The notes beneath the pieces are model-generated. The model was not told the DNA's origin, ran no database searches, and saw only the letters and a program-made list of their open reading frames with translations. This document shows positions 1 through 8,771 of a stretch of 60,739 bases of DNA, piece by piece. The DNA lies in the NCBI RefSeq assembly GCF_003579925.1, contig NZ_QUAL01000050.1, positions 1-60,739 on the forward strand, given 5' to 3'. Position numbers and translations under genes: made by a program. How positions within the stretch are numbered: position 1 is the stretch's first letter; each line of letters opens with the position of its first letter. The DNA comes from Jiangella rhizosphaerae (GTDB lineage: Bacteria; Actinomycetota; Actinomycetes; Jiangellales; Jiangellaceae).

Positions 1-186
1 GGGGGCGCCGGGGCCGGGCAGCGGCGTGGACCAGCCGCTGCGGGGGAGCTCCGTGGTGGGTGCCGGAGTGGGCGCGGCGCCGGCCTGGGTCCCCGCGGGC
101 GGCGGGGGCACGGGTGCGGTCGGTAGCGTCGTGGTGCGGGCCGAGCCCTCGGGCTCGCCGGAGGAGGTGCGGGTCACGTCGTCCAT
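1..186 (-). CDS. pepD: N-terminus of probable PepD/HtrA-like serine protease (partial)
   Basis: Reading the minus strand from an ATG at 186 gives 62 in-frame codons running off the window edge. The translation begins MDDVTRTSSGEPEGSART and continues Pro/Ala/Thr-rich, like the disordered cytoplasmic tail that precedes the membrane segment in actinobacterial HtrA proteins. A GGAG ribosome site lies 4 nt before the ATG. The gene is 40 bp downstream of mprB on the same strand, which is where pepD lies in mycobacteria, where MprAB controls it. A 19-bp direct-repeat site sits in the gap. No protease domain is visible, so the identity rests on position, tail composition and the shared upstream site. 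Confidence 0.6.
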   Translation of the reverse strand, partial: MDDVTRTSSGEPEGSARTTTLPTAPVPPPPAGTQAGAAPTPAPTTELPRSGWSTPLPGPGAP

Positions 187-207
187 GTCTCCACGGTGCC
201 CCGCGTC

Positions 208-226
208 TCTGAGAGCATGCTGAGAG
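208..226 (-). promoter_or_regulatory. MprA-type direct-repeat site upstream of pepD-like gene
   Basis: On the minus strand the site reads CTCTCAGCATGCTCTCAGA: two near-identical octamers separated by 3 bp, 19 bp in total. Mycobacterial MprA is known to bind a 19-bp site made of two loosely conserved octamer direct repeats. The proximal edge is 21 nt from the downstream ATG, exactly as for the site before mprA at 2452-2470. Confidence 0.6.
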
Positions 227-1744
227 TCAGTCAAGAGCAGCCGAAGAAGCGCCCGGCAGCCGCATGGTCAGGCGCGCGCCGCCCGACGGGGCCCGCCCGG
301 CCTCGACGCTGCCGCCGTGCCGCTCCGCCGCCGCCTTGACGATGGCCAGCCCCAGCCCGGAGCCGGGCAGGCCGCGCGCCTCCGACGACCGGTAGAAGCG
401 GTCGAAGACGCGGGGACGGTCGACCTCGGCGATGCCGGGGCCCTCGTCGCAGACGTCGAGGACGCCGTCGCGCAGGGTGACGGTGACGGTGCCATGCGGC
501 GGGCTGAACTTGGCGGCGTTGTCGAGCAGGTTCGTGGCCGCCCGGCCCAGCTGCGTGGCGTCGCCCTGGACGATCCAGCTGTGCAGGTCGGCGGCGAAGG
601 CGATGCCCGGCGCCCGCCGGCGTACCCGGCTGAGCGCGTCGCGGACCACGTCGGCGAGGTCGAGCTGTTCGCGCGACGCGGCCGGCGGATCCTCACGGGA
701 CAGCTCGACGAGGTCGCCGACCAGCGTGGACAGCTCGACGGCCTGGGCGCGGGTGTCGGCGATCAGCTGGGCACGGTCGGCGGCGGCCAGTCCGCCGCTG
801 GCCTCGCTCTGCGCCAGCAGGTCGAGGTTGGTGCGCATGCTGGTCAGCGGCGTGCGCAGCTCGTGACCGGCGTCGGCGACCAGACGCGATTGCCGCAGCC
901 GCGCCTCGCTCAGCGCCGCGAGCATGGCGTTGAACGCATGCGCCAGGCGGGCGATCTCGTCGCTGCCGGTGACCTCGATCGGCTCCAGCTGCCCGGTGGC
1001 GGCGACGTGCTCGGCGGCCTGGGTGAGCTGCCGGACGGGGCGCAGCCCGGCCCGCGCGATGGACAGCCCCGCCCACGTCGCGAGGACGATGCCGACGCCG
1101 CCGGCGATGAACGACACCAGCCGCAGCCGGTCCAGCACCTCATCGGTCTGCTCCGTCGGCTGCGCGAGGACCAGTGCGTACTCGAGGCCGCGCAGATCGT
1201 TGCCGGCCGGAACGGCGACGACGCGGTAAGGCTCGCCGTCCAGGTGCAGCGTGCGGACGCTCTCGGGCTCCGATCCTCGCGCGACGGCGAGCTCGTCGCG
1301 GCCCATCGGCGGCGTGCTGCGTTCGTCGGCCGTGAACGGCTGGCCGTCCTCGCGCAGCAGCGCGATGCGCAGGTCGGCCGCGAGGATCGCCTCGGCCGGT
1401 TGGTTCACCAGCTGCACGGGGTCGCCGAACGGCGTCGAGACGGCCTGCTGGGCACGGTCGAGCAGGTTGGCGTCGACCGAGGACCGCAGCTGCGAGGAGA
1501 CCGTCAGGTAAGCCGCGAGGGCGGTCAGGGTGACGGCGAGGCCGACGCCGAGCGCGGCCAGCGCGCCGACCCGGGTGCGCAGCGACAGCCGCGATGCGAA
1601 CCCGGGCATGGACCGGCCGCCCGGGTCGCCCGGCTGGCCGCCGGACGGCTCGTCGGGCGGCGGGGGAGTGCGGCGGGTGTCGTCGGGTGGGGGAGGCGGG
1701 ACGCTCGACGGCGACCAGACCTGACGGGCGGCGTCGCTGGTCAC
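227..1744 (-). CDS. mprB: MprB-like sensor histidine kinase
   Basis: This 505-aa membrane kinase should autophosphorylate on His and pass phosphate to the response regulator encoded just upstream. A proline-rich cytoplasmic tail (1-50) is followed by TM1 (about 60-82), an extracytoplasmic sensor region (about 88-205), TM2 (about 207-228), HAMP (about 229-280), an H-box with His294 in [10 protein letters not shown], an N-box at 405-412 (NLLDNAAK), and G-boxes at 433-438 and 461-467 (GSGLGLA). The GTG start at 1744 overlaps the stop of mprA by 4 bp (GTGA), so the longer open frame upstream is not used. The pairing with an MprA-type regulator and a following pepD-like gene points to envelope-stress sensing. 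The long Pro-rich tail is an addition relative to mycobacterial MprB as I recall it. Confidence 0.88.
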   Translation of the reverse strand: MTSDAARQVWSPSSVPPPPPDDTRRTPPPPDEPSGGQPGDPGGRSMPGFASRLSLRTRVGALAALGVGLAVTLTALAAYLTVSSQLRSSVDANLLDRAQQAVSTPFGDPVQLVNQPAEAILAADLRIALLREDGQPFTADERSTPPMGRDELAVARGSEPESVRTLHLDGEPYRVVAVPAGNDLRGLEYALVLAQPTEQTDEVLDRLRLVSFIAGGVGIVLATWAGLSIARAGLRPVRQLTQAAEHVAATGQLEPIEVTGSDEIARLAHAFNAMLAALSEARLRQSRLVADAGHELRTPLTSMRTNLDLLAQSEASGGLAAADRAQLIADTRAQAVELSTLVGDLVELSREDPPAASREQLDLADVVRDALSRVRRRAPGIAFAADLHSWIVQGDATQLGRAATNLLDNAAKFSPPHGTVTVTLRDGVLDVCDEGPGIAEVDRPRVFDRFYRSSEARGLPGSGLGLAIVKAAAERHGGSVEAGRAPSGGARLTMRLPGASSAALD

Positions 1745-2430
1745 GGCGGATCCTCGCGCGCGACGTAGCCGACGCCGCGGACGGTGTGGATGAGCCGCGG
1801 CTCGCCCTGCTCCTCGGTCTTGCGGCGCAGGTACCCGACGTAGACCTCCAGCGAGTTCGCCGTGGTCGGGAAGTCGTAGCCCCACACCTCCTCGAGGATG
1901 CGGTCGCGCGTCAGCACCTGGCGCGGATGCCGCAGCAGCAGCTCGAGCAGCGAGAACTCCGTGCGGGTGAGCCGGATCGCGCGGCCGCCACGGGTCACGT
2001 CGCGGGTGACCGGGTCGAGGACGAGGTCGCCCATGCGCAGCTGCCGGCCCTCCACGGGGTCGGCGGCGGGCGCGGCGCGGCGCAGCAGTGCGCGCAGGCG
2101 GGCGAGCAGCTCCTCGAGGGCGAACGGCTTGGGCAGGTAGTCGTCGGCGCCGGCGTCGAGCCCGGACACGCGGTCGGACACCTCGTCGCGGGCGGTGAGC
2201 ATGAGGATCGGCAGGTCGTTGCCGGCGGCGCGCAGCGCCCGACAGGTCGCGAGGCCGTCGAGGCGCGGCATCATGATGTCGAGGACGACGGCGTCGGGCG
2301 CGTCGGCGCTGATGGTGCGCAGCGCCTCCTCGCCGTCGGCGGCCAGCTCGACCTGGTAGCCGTTGAACGCCAGCGACCGGCGCAGCGACTCGCGCACGCC
2401 GGGATCGTCGTCGACGACTAGTACTCGCAT
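1741..2430 (-). CDS. mprA: MprA-like response regulator
   Basis: The 229-aa OmpR-family regulator starts MRVLVVDDD. It has the acidic pocket at residues 7-9, the phospho-acceptor Asp51 in [11 protein letters not shown], Lys101 in [11 protein letters not shown] and a winged-helix DNA-binding domain from about 130 to the end ([13 protein letters not shown] ... TVRGVGYV). The receiver domain closely matches mycobacterial MprA, a regulator of surface-stress and persistence genes. The ATG at 2430 is chosen because the receiver fold begins there; the open frame extends 112 codons further upstream without domain content. A paired direct repeat at 2452-2470 suggests autoregulation. mprB follows with a 4-bp overlap. 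Confidence 0.9.
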   Translation of the reverse strand: MRVLVVDDDPGVRESLRRSLAFNGYQVELAADGEEALRTISADAPDAVVLDIMMPRLDGLATCRALRAAGNDLPILMLTARDEVSDRVSGLDAGADDYLPKPFALEELLARLRALLRRAAPAADPVEGRQLRMGDLVLDPVTRDVTRGGRAIRLTRTEFSLLELLLRHPRQVLTRDRILEEVWGYDFPTTANSLEVYVGYLRRKTEEQGEPRLIHTVRGVGYVAREDPP

Positions 2431-2451
2431 GCCCTCAGTCTGCCCGGCCGA

Positions 2452-2470
2452 GGTGAGAATCGCCTGAGAG
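2452..2470 (-). promoter_or_regulatory. MprA-type direct-repeat site upstream of mprA
   Basis: The minus strand reads CTCTCAGGCGATTCTCACC: octamers CTCTCAGG and TTCTCACC separated by 3 bp. It lies 21 nt before the mprA ATG, the same distance as the copy before the pepD-like gene, and is best explained as an autoregulatory MprA site. Confidence 0.6.
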
Positions 2471-2530
2471 TGGACCCGTGGAGTGCCGTGCACGCCGGCG
2501 GCGACTGGGATCCGCGGGGACGTGCGGGCG

Positions 2531-2775
2531 TGCTGGAGGTCAGCTGTCCGATCAGACCGCGGACCTCCAGGAGCACGTCGAGTGTTGCCGGGGCGGCTCA
2601 GCGAGCCGGCACCGTGCTGCTGTGGGGGTCGCCGACCCGCCGCTGCACGGCCCGCAGCACTGACCTGCCGGGGACCTTCCATCGTGCTGGAGCTCTGCTG
2701 TCCGATCAGACCGCGGACCTCCAGCGGCACGTCGAGTGTTGCCGGGGCGACTCGGCGAGCCGGCACCGTGCTGAT
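2531..2775. repeat. Duplicated 91-bp intergenic repeat (2531-2621 and 2685-2775)
   Basis: Two copies about 154 bp apart differ at only a few positions and share the segment CTGTCCGATCAGACCGCGGA. Copy 1 has a perfect 9-bp stem, CTGGAGGTC with GACCTCCAG; copy 2 carries one mismatch in it. A second foldable stretch follows (AGCACG paired with CGTGCT, enclosing GGCTC/GAGCC in copy 1). The pair lies between mprA and the terminator of the next minus-strand gene. No coding frame is convincing. A structured RNA or a repeat remnant are both possible. Confidence 0.6.
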
Positions 2776-2812
2776 GCGGGCGATCAGCTTGGTGTGGACG
2801 GTGCTAGCAAGA

Positions 2813-2855
2813 ACGGCGGCGGACGACCCCCGGGAAGGGGGCCGTCCGCCGCCGT
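2813..2855 (-). terminator. Strong hairpin terminator of the secreted repeat-protein gene
   Basis: A 13-bp stem (ACGGCGGCGGACG with its complement) is extended by CCCCC/GGGGG across one mismatch and closed by the loop GGGAA. It lies 23 bp downstream of the stop at 2879. There is no T-tract, as is usual for high-GC actinobacterial terminators. Confidence 0.7.
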
Positions 2856-2878
2856 CGCTGACTACTGCTGAGCCGGGG

Positions 2879-3832
2879 TCAGCTGAACGCCGGGCCGGCA
2901 GCCTCGGCCGCGTCGGACGCGACCTCGGAGCGAGCCTCGGCGTCGGCCTTGGCCTCGGCCTTGCGGTCCGCCGCCACGTCGGACGGGACGGCCGAGCGGG
3001 ACCGGGCCGCCGCGGACGCCGCCGCGCCGGAGTTGTCCTCGCCGCGGACGCGGTTGTTCTCGGCGACGACGGTGCCCGTGTTGCCCGAGACGTTGAAGTC
3101 GCCGCGGATGACGTTGTCGGACACGTACACGTCAGCGCTGTTGTCGGTGATGCTGAGGTTGCCGCCGAACGCGTTGTAGCCGCAGCCGGTCAGCGGGGCC
3201 GACGCACCGATCTGGAGGATCTCGCCGTTGCCGCTGAACGAGGCGTCGCCGTCGATCTCCGACAGGCACAGGACGCCGCCCTGCTCGGCACCGGTCACCG
3301 AGTAGGTGCCCTCGATGACGGTGTCGTACACGTCGGTCAGGGTGTCGCCGGTGGTCGCGAGGTTCCGGGTGACCCAGCCACTCTCGATGAAGGTCTCACC
3401 GTTCGTGGAGGTGACGCTGCGGGCGTGGTCCGTGCCGACCGAGTAGAAGAACCCGGAGTCGGTGGCGGTGACGTTGTTGCCGAGCGTGCTGTCCTCGGCG
3501 TACGTGCCGTACGCCGCCGACAGGGTGGTGGTGCCGGTGACCGACGTGCCGACGACGTCAGCGAAGCCGTTCGACAGGACGCGGACGTTGCCGTTGACGG
3601 TCGCGCCGTCGAGCAGCAGGTTCGCGTCGGCGCGAACGGTCACGTTGCCGTTGACGACGACGTTGGTCAGCTCGCACGACTTGCCGGCGGCGACGACGAG
3701 GTCGCCGGGGACGGTGACGTCGGCTGCGACACCGTCACAGAACGTCGTCAGTGCGGCCTGGGACGGCGCGGCGAAACCGACGGCCATGAGACCGGCGGCA
3801 GCAGCCGTCAGGGCGATCTTGCGGTAGCGCAT
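2879..3832 (-). CDS. Secreted repeat protein, probable right-handed beta-helix
   Basis: A 317-aa exported protein. The ATG at 3832 has an AGGAG site 6 nt upstream and begins a classical signal peptide with cleavage predicted after Ala26 (PSQA). The mature part has short repeating units such as [20 protein letters not shown] and [15 protein letters not shown], with hydrophobic residues spaced as in parallel beta-helices. The last 50 residues are a charged Ala/Asp/Glu/Arg tail. I recognise no catalytic motif and no named family; a structural or surface role is likely. It is a single-gene unit with its own terminator at 2813-2855. Confidence 0.8.
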   Translation of the reverse strand: MRYRKIALTAAAAGLMAVGFAAPSQAALTTFCDGVAADVTVPGDLVVAAGKSCELTNVVVNGNVTVRADANLLLDGATVNGNVRVLSNGFADVVGTSVTGTTTLSAAYGTYAEDSTLGNNVTATDSGFFYSVGTDHARSVTSTNGETFIESGWVTRNLATTGDTLTDVYDTVIEGTYSVTGAEQGGVLCLSEIDGDASFSGNGEILQIGASAPLTGCGYNAFGGNLSITDNSADVYVSDNVIRGDFNVSGNTGTVVAENNRVRGEDNSGAAASAAARSRSAVPSDVAADRKAEAKADAEARSEVASDAAEAAGPAFS

Positions 3833-4150
3833 GTGCGCTCCTCTCTGCGGATCCTGCGGATGGTGCGTGAATGACGCGTTCCCCGTGCGACTCGCCACGG
3901 TGCCGGCCGGGTCACGGACCTGCAGCGGACGGATCGCGCGAGGAGGGGTGGAGGCTCTGTGCGCAAGATTCAGTTGTCAAGACCGAGTCGAAGCGTCACA
4001 AACCCCCCTTGCTCCAATCGGAGACTTCGTACGACGTGCACTCTTTCCGGGAAATGACGATCATGTCAAGGTTTGGCCCGCATTTCGGGGCCACTTGTCG
4101 ATACGAGTTCGCTTGGACGACACGATTCGAGCGGGTCGCGCCGGCGGCGT
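3833..4150. other. Intergenic region of relatively low G+C
   Basis: This 318-bp gap lies upstream of the secreted repeat protein and downstream of the oxidoreductase, both minus. Its part from about 3960 to 4120 is clearly less GC-rich than the surroundings. A TTGACA hexamer occurs on the minus strand at 3980-3975 but without a convincing -10 at the right distance. I see no gene or repeat here. Confidence 0.5.
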
Positions 4151-5068
4151 TCATCGCGACGACATTTGTCCGTTGTGTCGCGCGCGGTCGAGGGCGTCCT
4201 GAGCCCTGACGAGGATGTCGAGGACCTGGGCCCCGAAGGCCAGGCCGTGGGGATGCGTGGGCGCGCCGGGCCGCGCGGCGGCGGTCAGCTCCGCGATGGC
4301 GGTGCTCAGCGCGTCGACGACGGGGGTCGGCTGGTCGGGGACGACGGCGTGCCCGGCGCCGCCCCAGACGCGCGCGTAGGAGAGGCCGGCCGCCGCCGGG
4401 ACGTTCTGCGAGACGGTGACGGTGCTCGACGCGCCGCCGCGGTGGCCGAGGACGAGGTGGACGGTGCCCAGCGGGTCCTCGTGGGCGGCGACGCTCTCGA
4501 CCGGCTCCAGGACGTTGAGCAGGATGGAGAGCGGGTGGGGCGCGAGGTCCCAGAGGCCGCCGTCGCGTTCGAGCCGCCACGGGGTGGAGAAGACGCCGTG
4601 CTCGCGCTGCACGGAGCCCAGCGCCAGCGCCGTCCCGCCCTCCCACGGGTGCTCGGCGGCCGCGGCCCGGCAGGACGCCAGCCACTCGCGCACCTCGGGA
4701 CGGTACAGCTGGGTGAAGAACACCGCGCTGGCCACCCCGGAGGCCTCGGCGGCCGCGACGAGCGCGCGGCCGGCGGCGGCGTCGGCCGCGATCGGCTTCT
4801 CCAGCAGCAGGTGCTTCCCGGCGGCGGCCGCCGCGGTCGCGTACTCGGCCTGGACGTCCGGCGGTACGGAGAACTCGACGGCGTCGGCGTCGGCCAGCAG
4901 CTCGTCGAACGAGCCGTACGCCCGTACGCCGAACTCGTCCGCGAGTGCCGCCGTCCGCGCCGGGTCGCGGCCCCAGACGCCGGTGAACGTGACGTCCTTC
5001 GTCGCGGCGAGAGCGGGTGCGTGGGCCACCCGGGCCCAGTGTCCAGTACCGACCAGTCCGAAGCGCAT
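4151..5068 (-). CDS. Gfo/Idh/MocA family NAD(P)-dependent oxidoreductase
   Basis: The 305-aa protein begins with a Rossmann nucleotide-binding motif (GLVGTGHWARVAHA, about 4-17) and contains the family signature EKP at 90-92 (LLLEKPIAAD). These enzymes oxidise or reduce sugar-type or polyol substrates; the specific substrate cannot be told from the sequence. The C-terminal substrate-binding half is present and the length is at the short end for the family. The ATG at 5068 is preceded on the minus strand by TAGGGT at 5082-5077, 8 nt away, consistent with a leaderless or very short-leader transcript. The gene is isolated: a decayed repeat element lies upstream. Confidence 0.85.
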   Translation of the reverse strand: MRFGLVGTGHWARVAHAPALAATKDVTFTGVWGRDPARTAALADEFGVRAYGSFDELLADADAVEFSVPPDVQAEYATAAAAAGKHLLLEKPIAADAAAGRALVAAAEASGVASAVFFTQLYRPEVREWLASCRAAAAEHPWEGGTALALGSVQREHGVFSTPWRLERDGGLWDLAPHPLSILLNVLEPVESVAAHEDPLGTVHLVLGHRGGASSTVTVSQNVPAAAGLSYARVWGGAGHAVVPDQPTPVVDALSTAIAELTAAARPGAPTHPHGLAFGAQVLDILVRAQDALDRARHNGQMSSR

Positions 5069-5103
5069 GGGACTCGACCCTAGTCACAATGTCGTGTGGG
5101 GTC

Positions 5104-5392
5104 GTCCCCCTGCTACCCGATCGTCTTGGCCGCGGGCGACTATCAGGGGACGGCGGAGTGTGGCGACGACGCCGGCGGCGTTCGGCCTCGTTGGTGGGTG
5201 AGTTTGGTGTCGTAGAGCGTCCACATCGTGAGAATTCACCCTGATTCCGGAGCCATCACGAGGTGTTCCCCCACTTCACGACGCCTGCAGGCATGGTGAC
5301 GCGGGAGACATCCTCGTGATGTGAGCGATCCTGGATGATCATCGACGTCCAGAGTCCGGCAATGCGGGGCGAAACGGGCACGGCTAACGCCA
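5104..5392 (-). repeat. Composite palindromic element, copy 1 (decayed)
   Basis: This is the degenerate member of the family fully seen at 12803, 22525 and 29291. It keeps a shrunken left hairpin (5104-5153: GTCCCCCTGCTACCC pairing with the CTATCAGGGGAC end, but the variable inner stem is lost) and a core with a CATCACGAGG...CCTCGTGATG inverted repeat (5254-5263 and 5312-5321). The right hairpin is missing. Its core runs in the same direction as copy 3 and opposite to copies 2 and 4. It occupies most of the divergent gap between the oxidoreductase and the acetyltransferase/ligase gene. Confidence 0.75.
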
Positions 5393-5510
5393 CGACTCCG
5401 GCGAACGCCACGAACCGGCCCACGATCGGGCCGAAGAGCCTGATGATCCCCTCGCGACGTGTCAGCGGCCGCGAGGAAGCATGATCACGGGCGGCCGCTA
5501 GCCTGGAGGC

Positions 5511-8153
5511 GTGGACGAAGCGGCCGACTATCCCGCGCACTGGGAGGCCGACGTCGTGCTGTCCGACGGTGCGACGGCGCACCTGCGGCCCATCGCGCCG
5601 GCCGACGCGCAGCGCCTGGTCGAGTTCTACGCGCGCGTGAGCGACCAGTCGAAGTACTACCGCTTCTTCGCCCCCTACCCGACGCTGACCAACCGCGACA
5701 TCGAGCGGTTCACCCGCGTCGACCACCGCGACCGCGTGGCGCTGATCCTGCTGATCGGCGACGACATGATCGCCGTCGGGCGCTACGAGCGGCTCGACCG
5801 CACCGACGCGGAGGTGTCGTTCCTGGTCGAGGACGGGCACCAGGGCCGCGGCGTGGGCAGCGTCCTGCTCGAGCACCTGGCCCAGGTGGCCCGCGAGCGC
5901 GGCGTGCGCCGGTTCGTCGCCGACATTCTGCCCGCCAACCGCAAGATGATCACCGTCTTCGCCGACGCCGGCTACACCGTCGACAACAGCTACGAGGACG
6001 GTGTCGTCCACGTCGAGTTCGAGATCGCGCCGACCGGCAGCTCGCTGGAGGTGATGGCCGCCCGCGAGCACCGGGCCGAGGCACGCTCCATCGAACGGCT
6101 GTTGACTCCGCGGTCGGTCGCGGTCATCGGCGCCAGTCGATGGCGCGAGAAGATCGGCCAGACGCTGGTCCGCAACCTCGTGCTCGGCGGGTTCACCGGG
6201 CCCGTCTACGCGGTCAACCGCGAGGCGACGGCCATCACCGGCCTGCCGGCCTACAAGAGCGTCCGCGACGTCCCCGGCGAGATCGACCTCGCGCTGGTCG
6301 CCGTCCCCGCCGACGCCGTCGCCGACGTGGTCCTCGACTGCGCCGCCAAGGGGGTGCGCGGGCTGGTCGTCGTGTCGTCCGGGTTCGCCGAGACCGGCGA
6401 GCCGGTCGGCCGGTCCCGGCAGGCCGAGCTGGTCAGGCTGGCCCGGGCGCACGGCATGCGCATCGTCGGGCCGAACTGCCTGGGCATCGTCAACACCGAC
6501 CCCGACTACTCGCTGAACGCCTCGCTGGCCACGACGTTGCCGCCGGCGGGGAAGGTAGGGTTCTTCGCCCAGTCCGGCGCGCTGGGCAGCGCGATCCTCG
6601 GCGACGGCGCGGCGCGCGGCCTGGGCGTGTCGACGTTCGTGTCGGCCGGCAACCGCGCCGACGTGTCCGGCAACGACCTGCTGCAGTACTGGCGCGACGA
6701 CCCCGCCACGGAGGTCGTGCTGCTGTACCTGGAGTCGCTGGGCAACCCGCGCAAGTTCTCGCGGCTGTCGCGGGCGGTCGCCGAGGTCAAGCCGGTGGTG
6801 GCGGTGAAGAGCGGCCGGTCCACCCAGGGCGTGCCGCTCGGGCACACCGTCCGGCCCATCGAGGCGCCGGCCGACGCGCTGGACGCGATGTTCCGGCAGT
6901 CCGGGGTCATCCTCGTCGACACCATCCCGGAGATGTTCGACGTCGCGCAGGTGCTGGCCTTCCAGCCGCTGCCCACCGGCCGCACTGTCGCCGTCATGGG
7001 CAACTCCGGCGCGCTGTGCCTGCTGGCCGCCGACGCCGCGGTCAGCGCCGGGCTGGACGTCTACGGCGACCCGGTCGGCTTCGGGGCCGGAGCGACGGCC
7101 GACGACTACCGCAAGGCGCTGCGCGCCTTCGTCGACGAGCCCGCCGTCAGCTCCGTCCTCGTCGTGTACGCGCCGGCCGTCGACGGGCCCGGCGGCGACG
7201 ACGTCGCCACGGCGCTGGCCGAGGTGGCGGCGGGCGCCGGGAAGCCGGTCGTGACGACGTTCCAGGGCCAGCGCGGCGTCCGGGGACCGGCCGGGGTGCC
7301 GTCGTACCCGTCACCGGAGGAGGCGGCGCGGGCGCTCGGCCACGCCACCGCGTACGCCGAGTGGCGGCGGCGCAGCCACGGCAAGGTCCCGCGGCTGGAG
7401 GGCTGCGACGCCGCGGCCGCCCGGAAGCTGGCTCGCGCCGCGCTGAGCGCGCCGGACGCCGACCCTCAGGCCGGCGTCGACCTCGACCCCGCGCAGCTGC
7501 GCGAGCTGCTGGCCACCTACGGCGTCGACCTGCTGCCGATGGTCGCGGCGCCGACGCTGGACGCCGCGCTGGCGGCGCTGGGGGAGCTGGGCGGTGAGGT
7601 CGTACTGAAGGCGACGTCGCCGCGGCTGCGGCACCGGCCCGACCTCGCGGCCGTCTGGCGCAACATCGACACCGTGGACGAGATGCGCGACGCGTGGGCG
7701 ACGATGGCCCGGACGCTGCCCGACCCTGCCGAGGCCGGGTTCGTCGTGCAGCCGATGGCGCCGGGCGGCGTGCCGGTGACGATCCGGGCCTGGGAGGACC
7801 CGATGTTCGGCCCGGTGGTGTCGTTCGGCGTGTCCGGCGTCGCGTCGGAGCTGCTGGGCGACCGCTCGTACCGCATCCCGCCGCTCACCGACCGCGACGC
7901 CGCGGAGATGGTGCGCGAGGTGAAGGCGGCCGCCTTGCTCATGGGCTACCACGGCGGCATCATGGCCGACCTGAGTGCGGTCGAGGACCTCGTGCACCGC
8001 ATGTCGCGGCTGGTCGACGACGTGCCCGAGGTCGGCTTGATCGAGCTGGACCCGGTGCTGGCCGGCGAGTCCGGGCTGGCGGTCGTCAACGGCTCGGCCC
8101 GGGTGGCGGCGCCGGCGGGACGACAGGACTGGTACACGCGGCGGCTGCCGTGA
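5511..8153 (+). CDS. GNAT acetyltransferase fused to ADP-forming acyl-CoA synthetase domains
   Basis: An 880-aa fusion. Residues 1 to about 190 are a GNAT domain with an acetyl-CoA loop (EDGHQGRGVGSVLLEHL, about 108-124). Next come the CoA-binding domain of ADP-forming acetate-CoA ligase (from about 198, RSVAVIGASRW), the succinyl-CoA-ligase-like domains (QSGALGSAI near 353) and a C-terminal ATP-grasp subdomain (from about 658). Such Pat/Kat-type proteins acetylate lysines, often of acyl-CoA synthetases, with the ligase-like part acting as a sensor or being degenerate. The GTG start at 5511 lies 6 nt after TAGCCT (5499-5504), suggesting a leaderless message, because GGAGG is too close to act as a normal ribosome site. 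DUF5998 and a phosphatase-fold gene follow. Confidence 0.88.
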   Translation: MDEAADYPAHWEADVVLSDGATAHLRPIAPADAQRLVEFYARVSDQSKYYRFFAPYPTLTNRDIERFTRVDHRDRVALILLIGDDMIAVGRYERLDRTDAEVSFLVEDGHQGRGVGSVLLEHLAQVARERGVRRFVADILPANRKMITVFADAGYTVDNSYEDGVVHVEFEIAPTGSSLEVMAAREHRAEARSIERLLTPRSVAVIGASRWREKIGQTLVRNLVLGGFTGPVYAVNREATAITGLPAYKSVRDVPGEIDLALVAVPADAVADVVLDCAAKGVRGLVVVSSGFAETGEPVGRSRQAELVRLARAHGMRIVGPNCLGIVNTDPDYSLNASLATTLPPAGKVGFFAQSGALGSAILGDGAARGLGVSTFVSAGNRADVSGNDLLQYWRDDPATEVVLLYLESLGNPRKFSRLSRAVAEVKPVVAVKSGRSTQGVPLGHTVRPIEAPADALDAMFRQSGVILVDTIPEMFDVAQVLAFQPLPTGRTVAVMGNSGALCLLAADAAVSAGLDVYGDPVGFGAGATADDYRKALRAFVDEPAVSSVLVVYAPAVDGPGGDDVATALAEVAAGAGKPVVTTFQGQRGVRGPAGVPSYPSPEEAARALGHATAYAEWRRRSHGKVPRLEGCDAAAARKLARAALSAPDADPQAGVDLDPAQLRELLATYGVDLLPMVAAPTLDAALAALGELGGEVVLKATSPRLRHRPDLAAVWRNIDTVDEMRDAWATMARTLPDPAEAGFVVQPMAPGGVPVTIRAWEDPMFGPVVSFGVSGVASELLGDRSYRIPPLTDRDAAEMVREVKAAALLMGYHGGIMADLSAVEDLVHRMSRLVDDVPEVGLIELDPVLAGESGLAVVNGSARVAAPAGRQDWYTRRLP

Positions 8154-8186
8154 CGGCTGCGACGTCAATCGTGCGAGGATGGTGGG

Positions 8187-8768
8187 ATGGCGGATACAGG
8201 GACGCGTGAGGGTCTTCGCCTGGCCATCCAGGAGGCCGGCTACTACCCCGACCTCGTCGCGGACATGCTCGAGACCTCGCTGGCCGGCGAGGCGGTGGAG
8301 TCGTACGTCGTGCACCACGAGCCGCACTTCGACCGCGACGAGCTGCGGCGGCACGTCAGCGTGCTGGTGCTCACCCCGACGAGGCTGATCGTCGGGCACA
8401 CCGACGAGTACCCCTCCGACGACACCCACGACGTGCCGTACGCCACCACGTCCACCGAGGCGGTGCCGCTGGACCGCGTGACGTCGGTGGTGGTCAGCCG
8501 CACCGTCACCACACCGGCCGCGTACCGCACCGGCACGCCCGCGCTCGACGTCGTCCTGACGGTCGGCTGGGGCGCCATGAGCCGCATCGACCTCGAGCCG
8601 GCCACCTGCGGCGATCCCGACTGCGAGGCCGACCACGGCTACACCGGCGCACTGACGTCCGACGACTTCACGCTGCGGGTCAGCGAGGCCGGCGACGGCG
8701 CCGGCCGGGTCCGCGACCTGCTGACGTTCGCCCGCGCGCTGTCCGCCGCCACCGTCAGCGTGCGGTGA
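8187..8768 (+). CDS. DUF5998 family protein
   Basis: A soluble 193-aa protein of unknown function that I recognise as the actinobacterial DUF5998 family, commonly found beside the acetyltransferase/ligase fusion and the alkaline-phosphatase-like gene. It has an acidic composition, no signal peptide and no membrane segment. A small cysteine pair lies in CGDPDCEADHG near residue 150. The ATG at 8187 is 33 bp after the upstream stop. The following gene starts 3 bp after its stop, so the three form one transcription unit ending in tdk. Confidence 0.75.
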   Translation: MADTGTREGLRLAIQEAGYYPDLVADMLETSLAGEAVESYVVHHEPHFDRDELRRHVSVLVLTPTRLIVGHTDEYPSDDTHDVPYATTSTEAVPLDRVTSVVVSRTVTTPAAYRTGTPALDVVLTVGWGAMSRIDLEPATCGDPDCEADHGYTGALTSDDFTLRVSEAGDGAGRVRDLLTFARALSAATVSVR

Positions 8769-8771
8769 CCG

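Noticed and set aside
317-1768. Long plus-strand open frame opposite mprB
   Set aside because: Shadow of the histidine kinase gene; no ribosome site or recognisable domain.
3952-3980. TTGACA on the minus strand upstream of the secreted repeat protein
   Set aside because: No acceptable -10 at 16-18 bp; kept only as a remark on the intergenic region.
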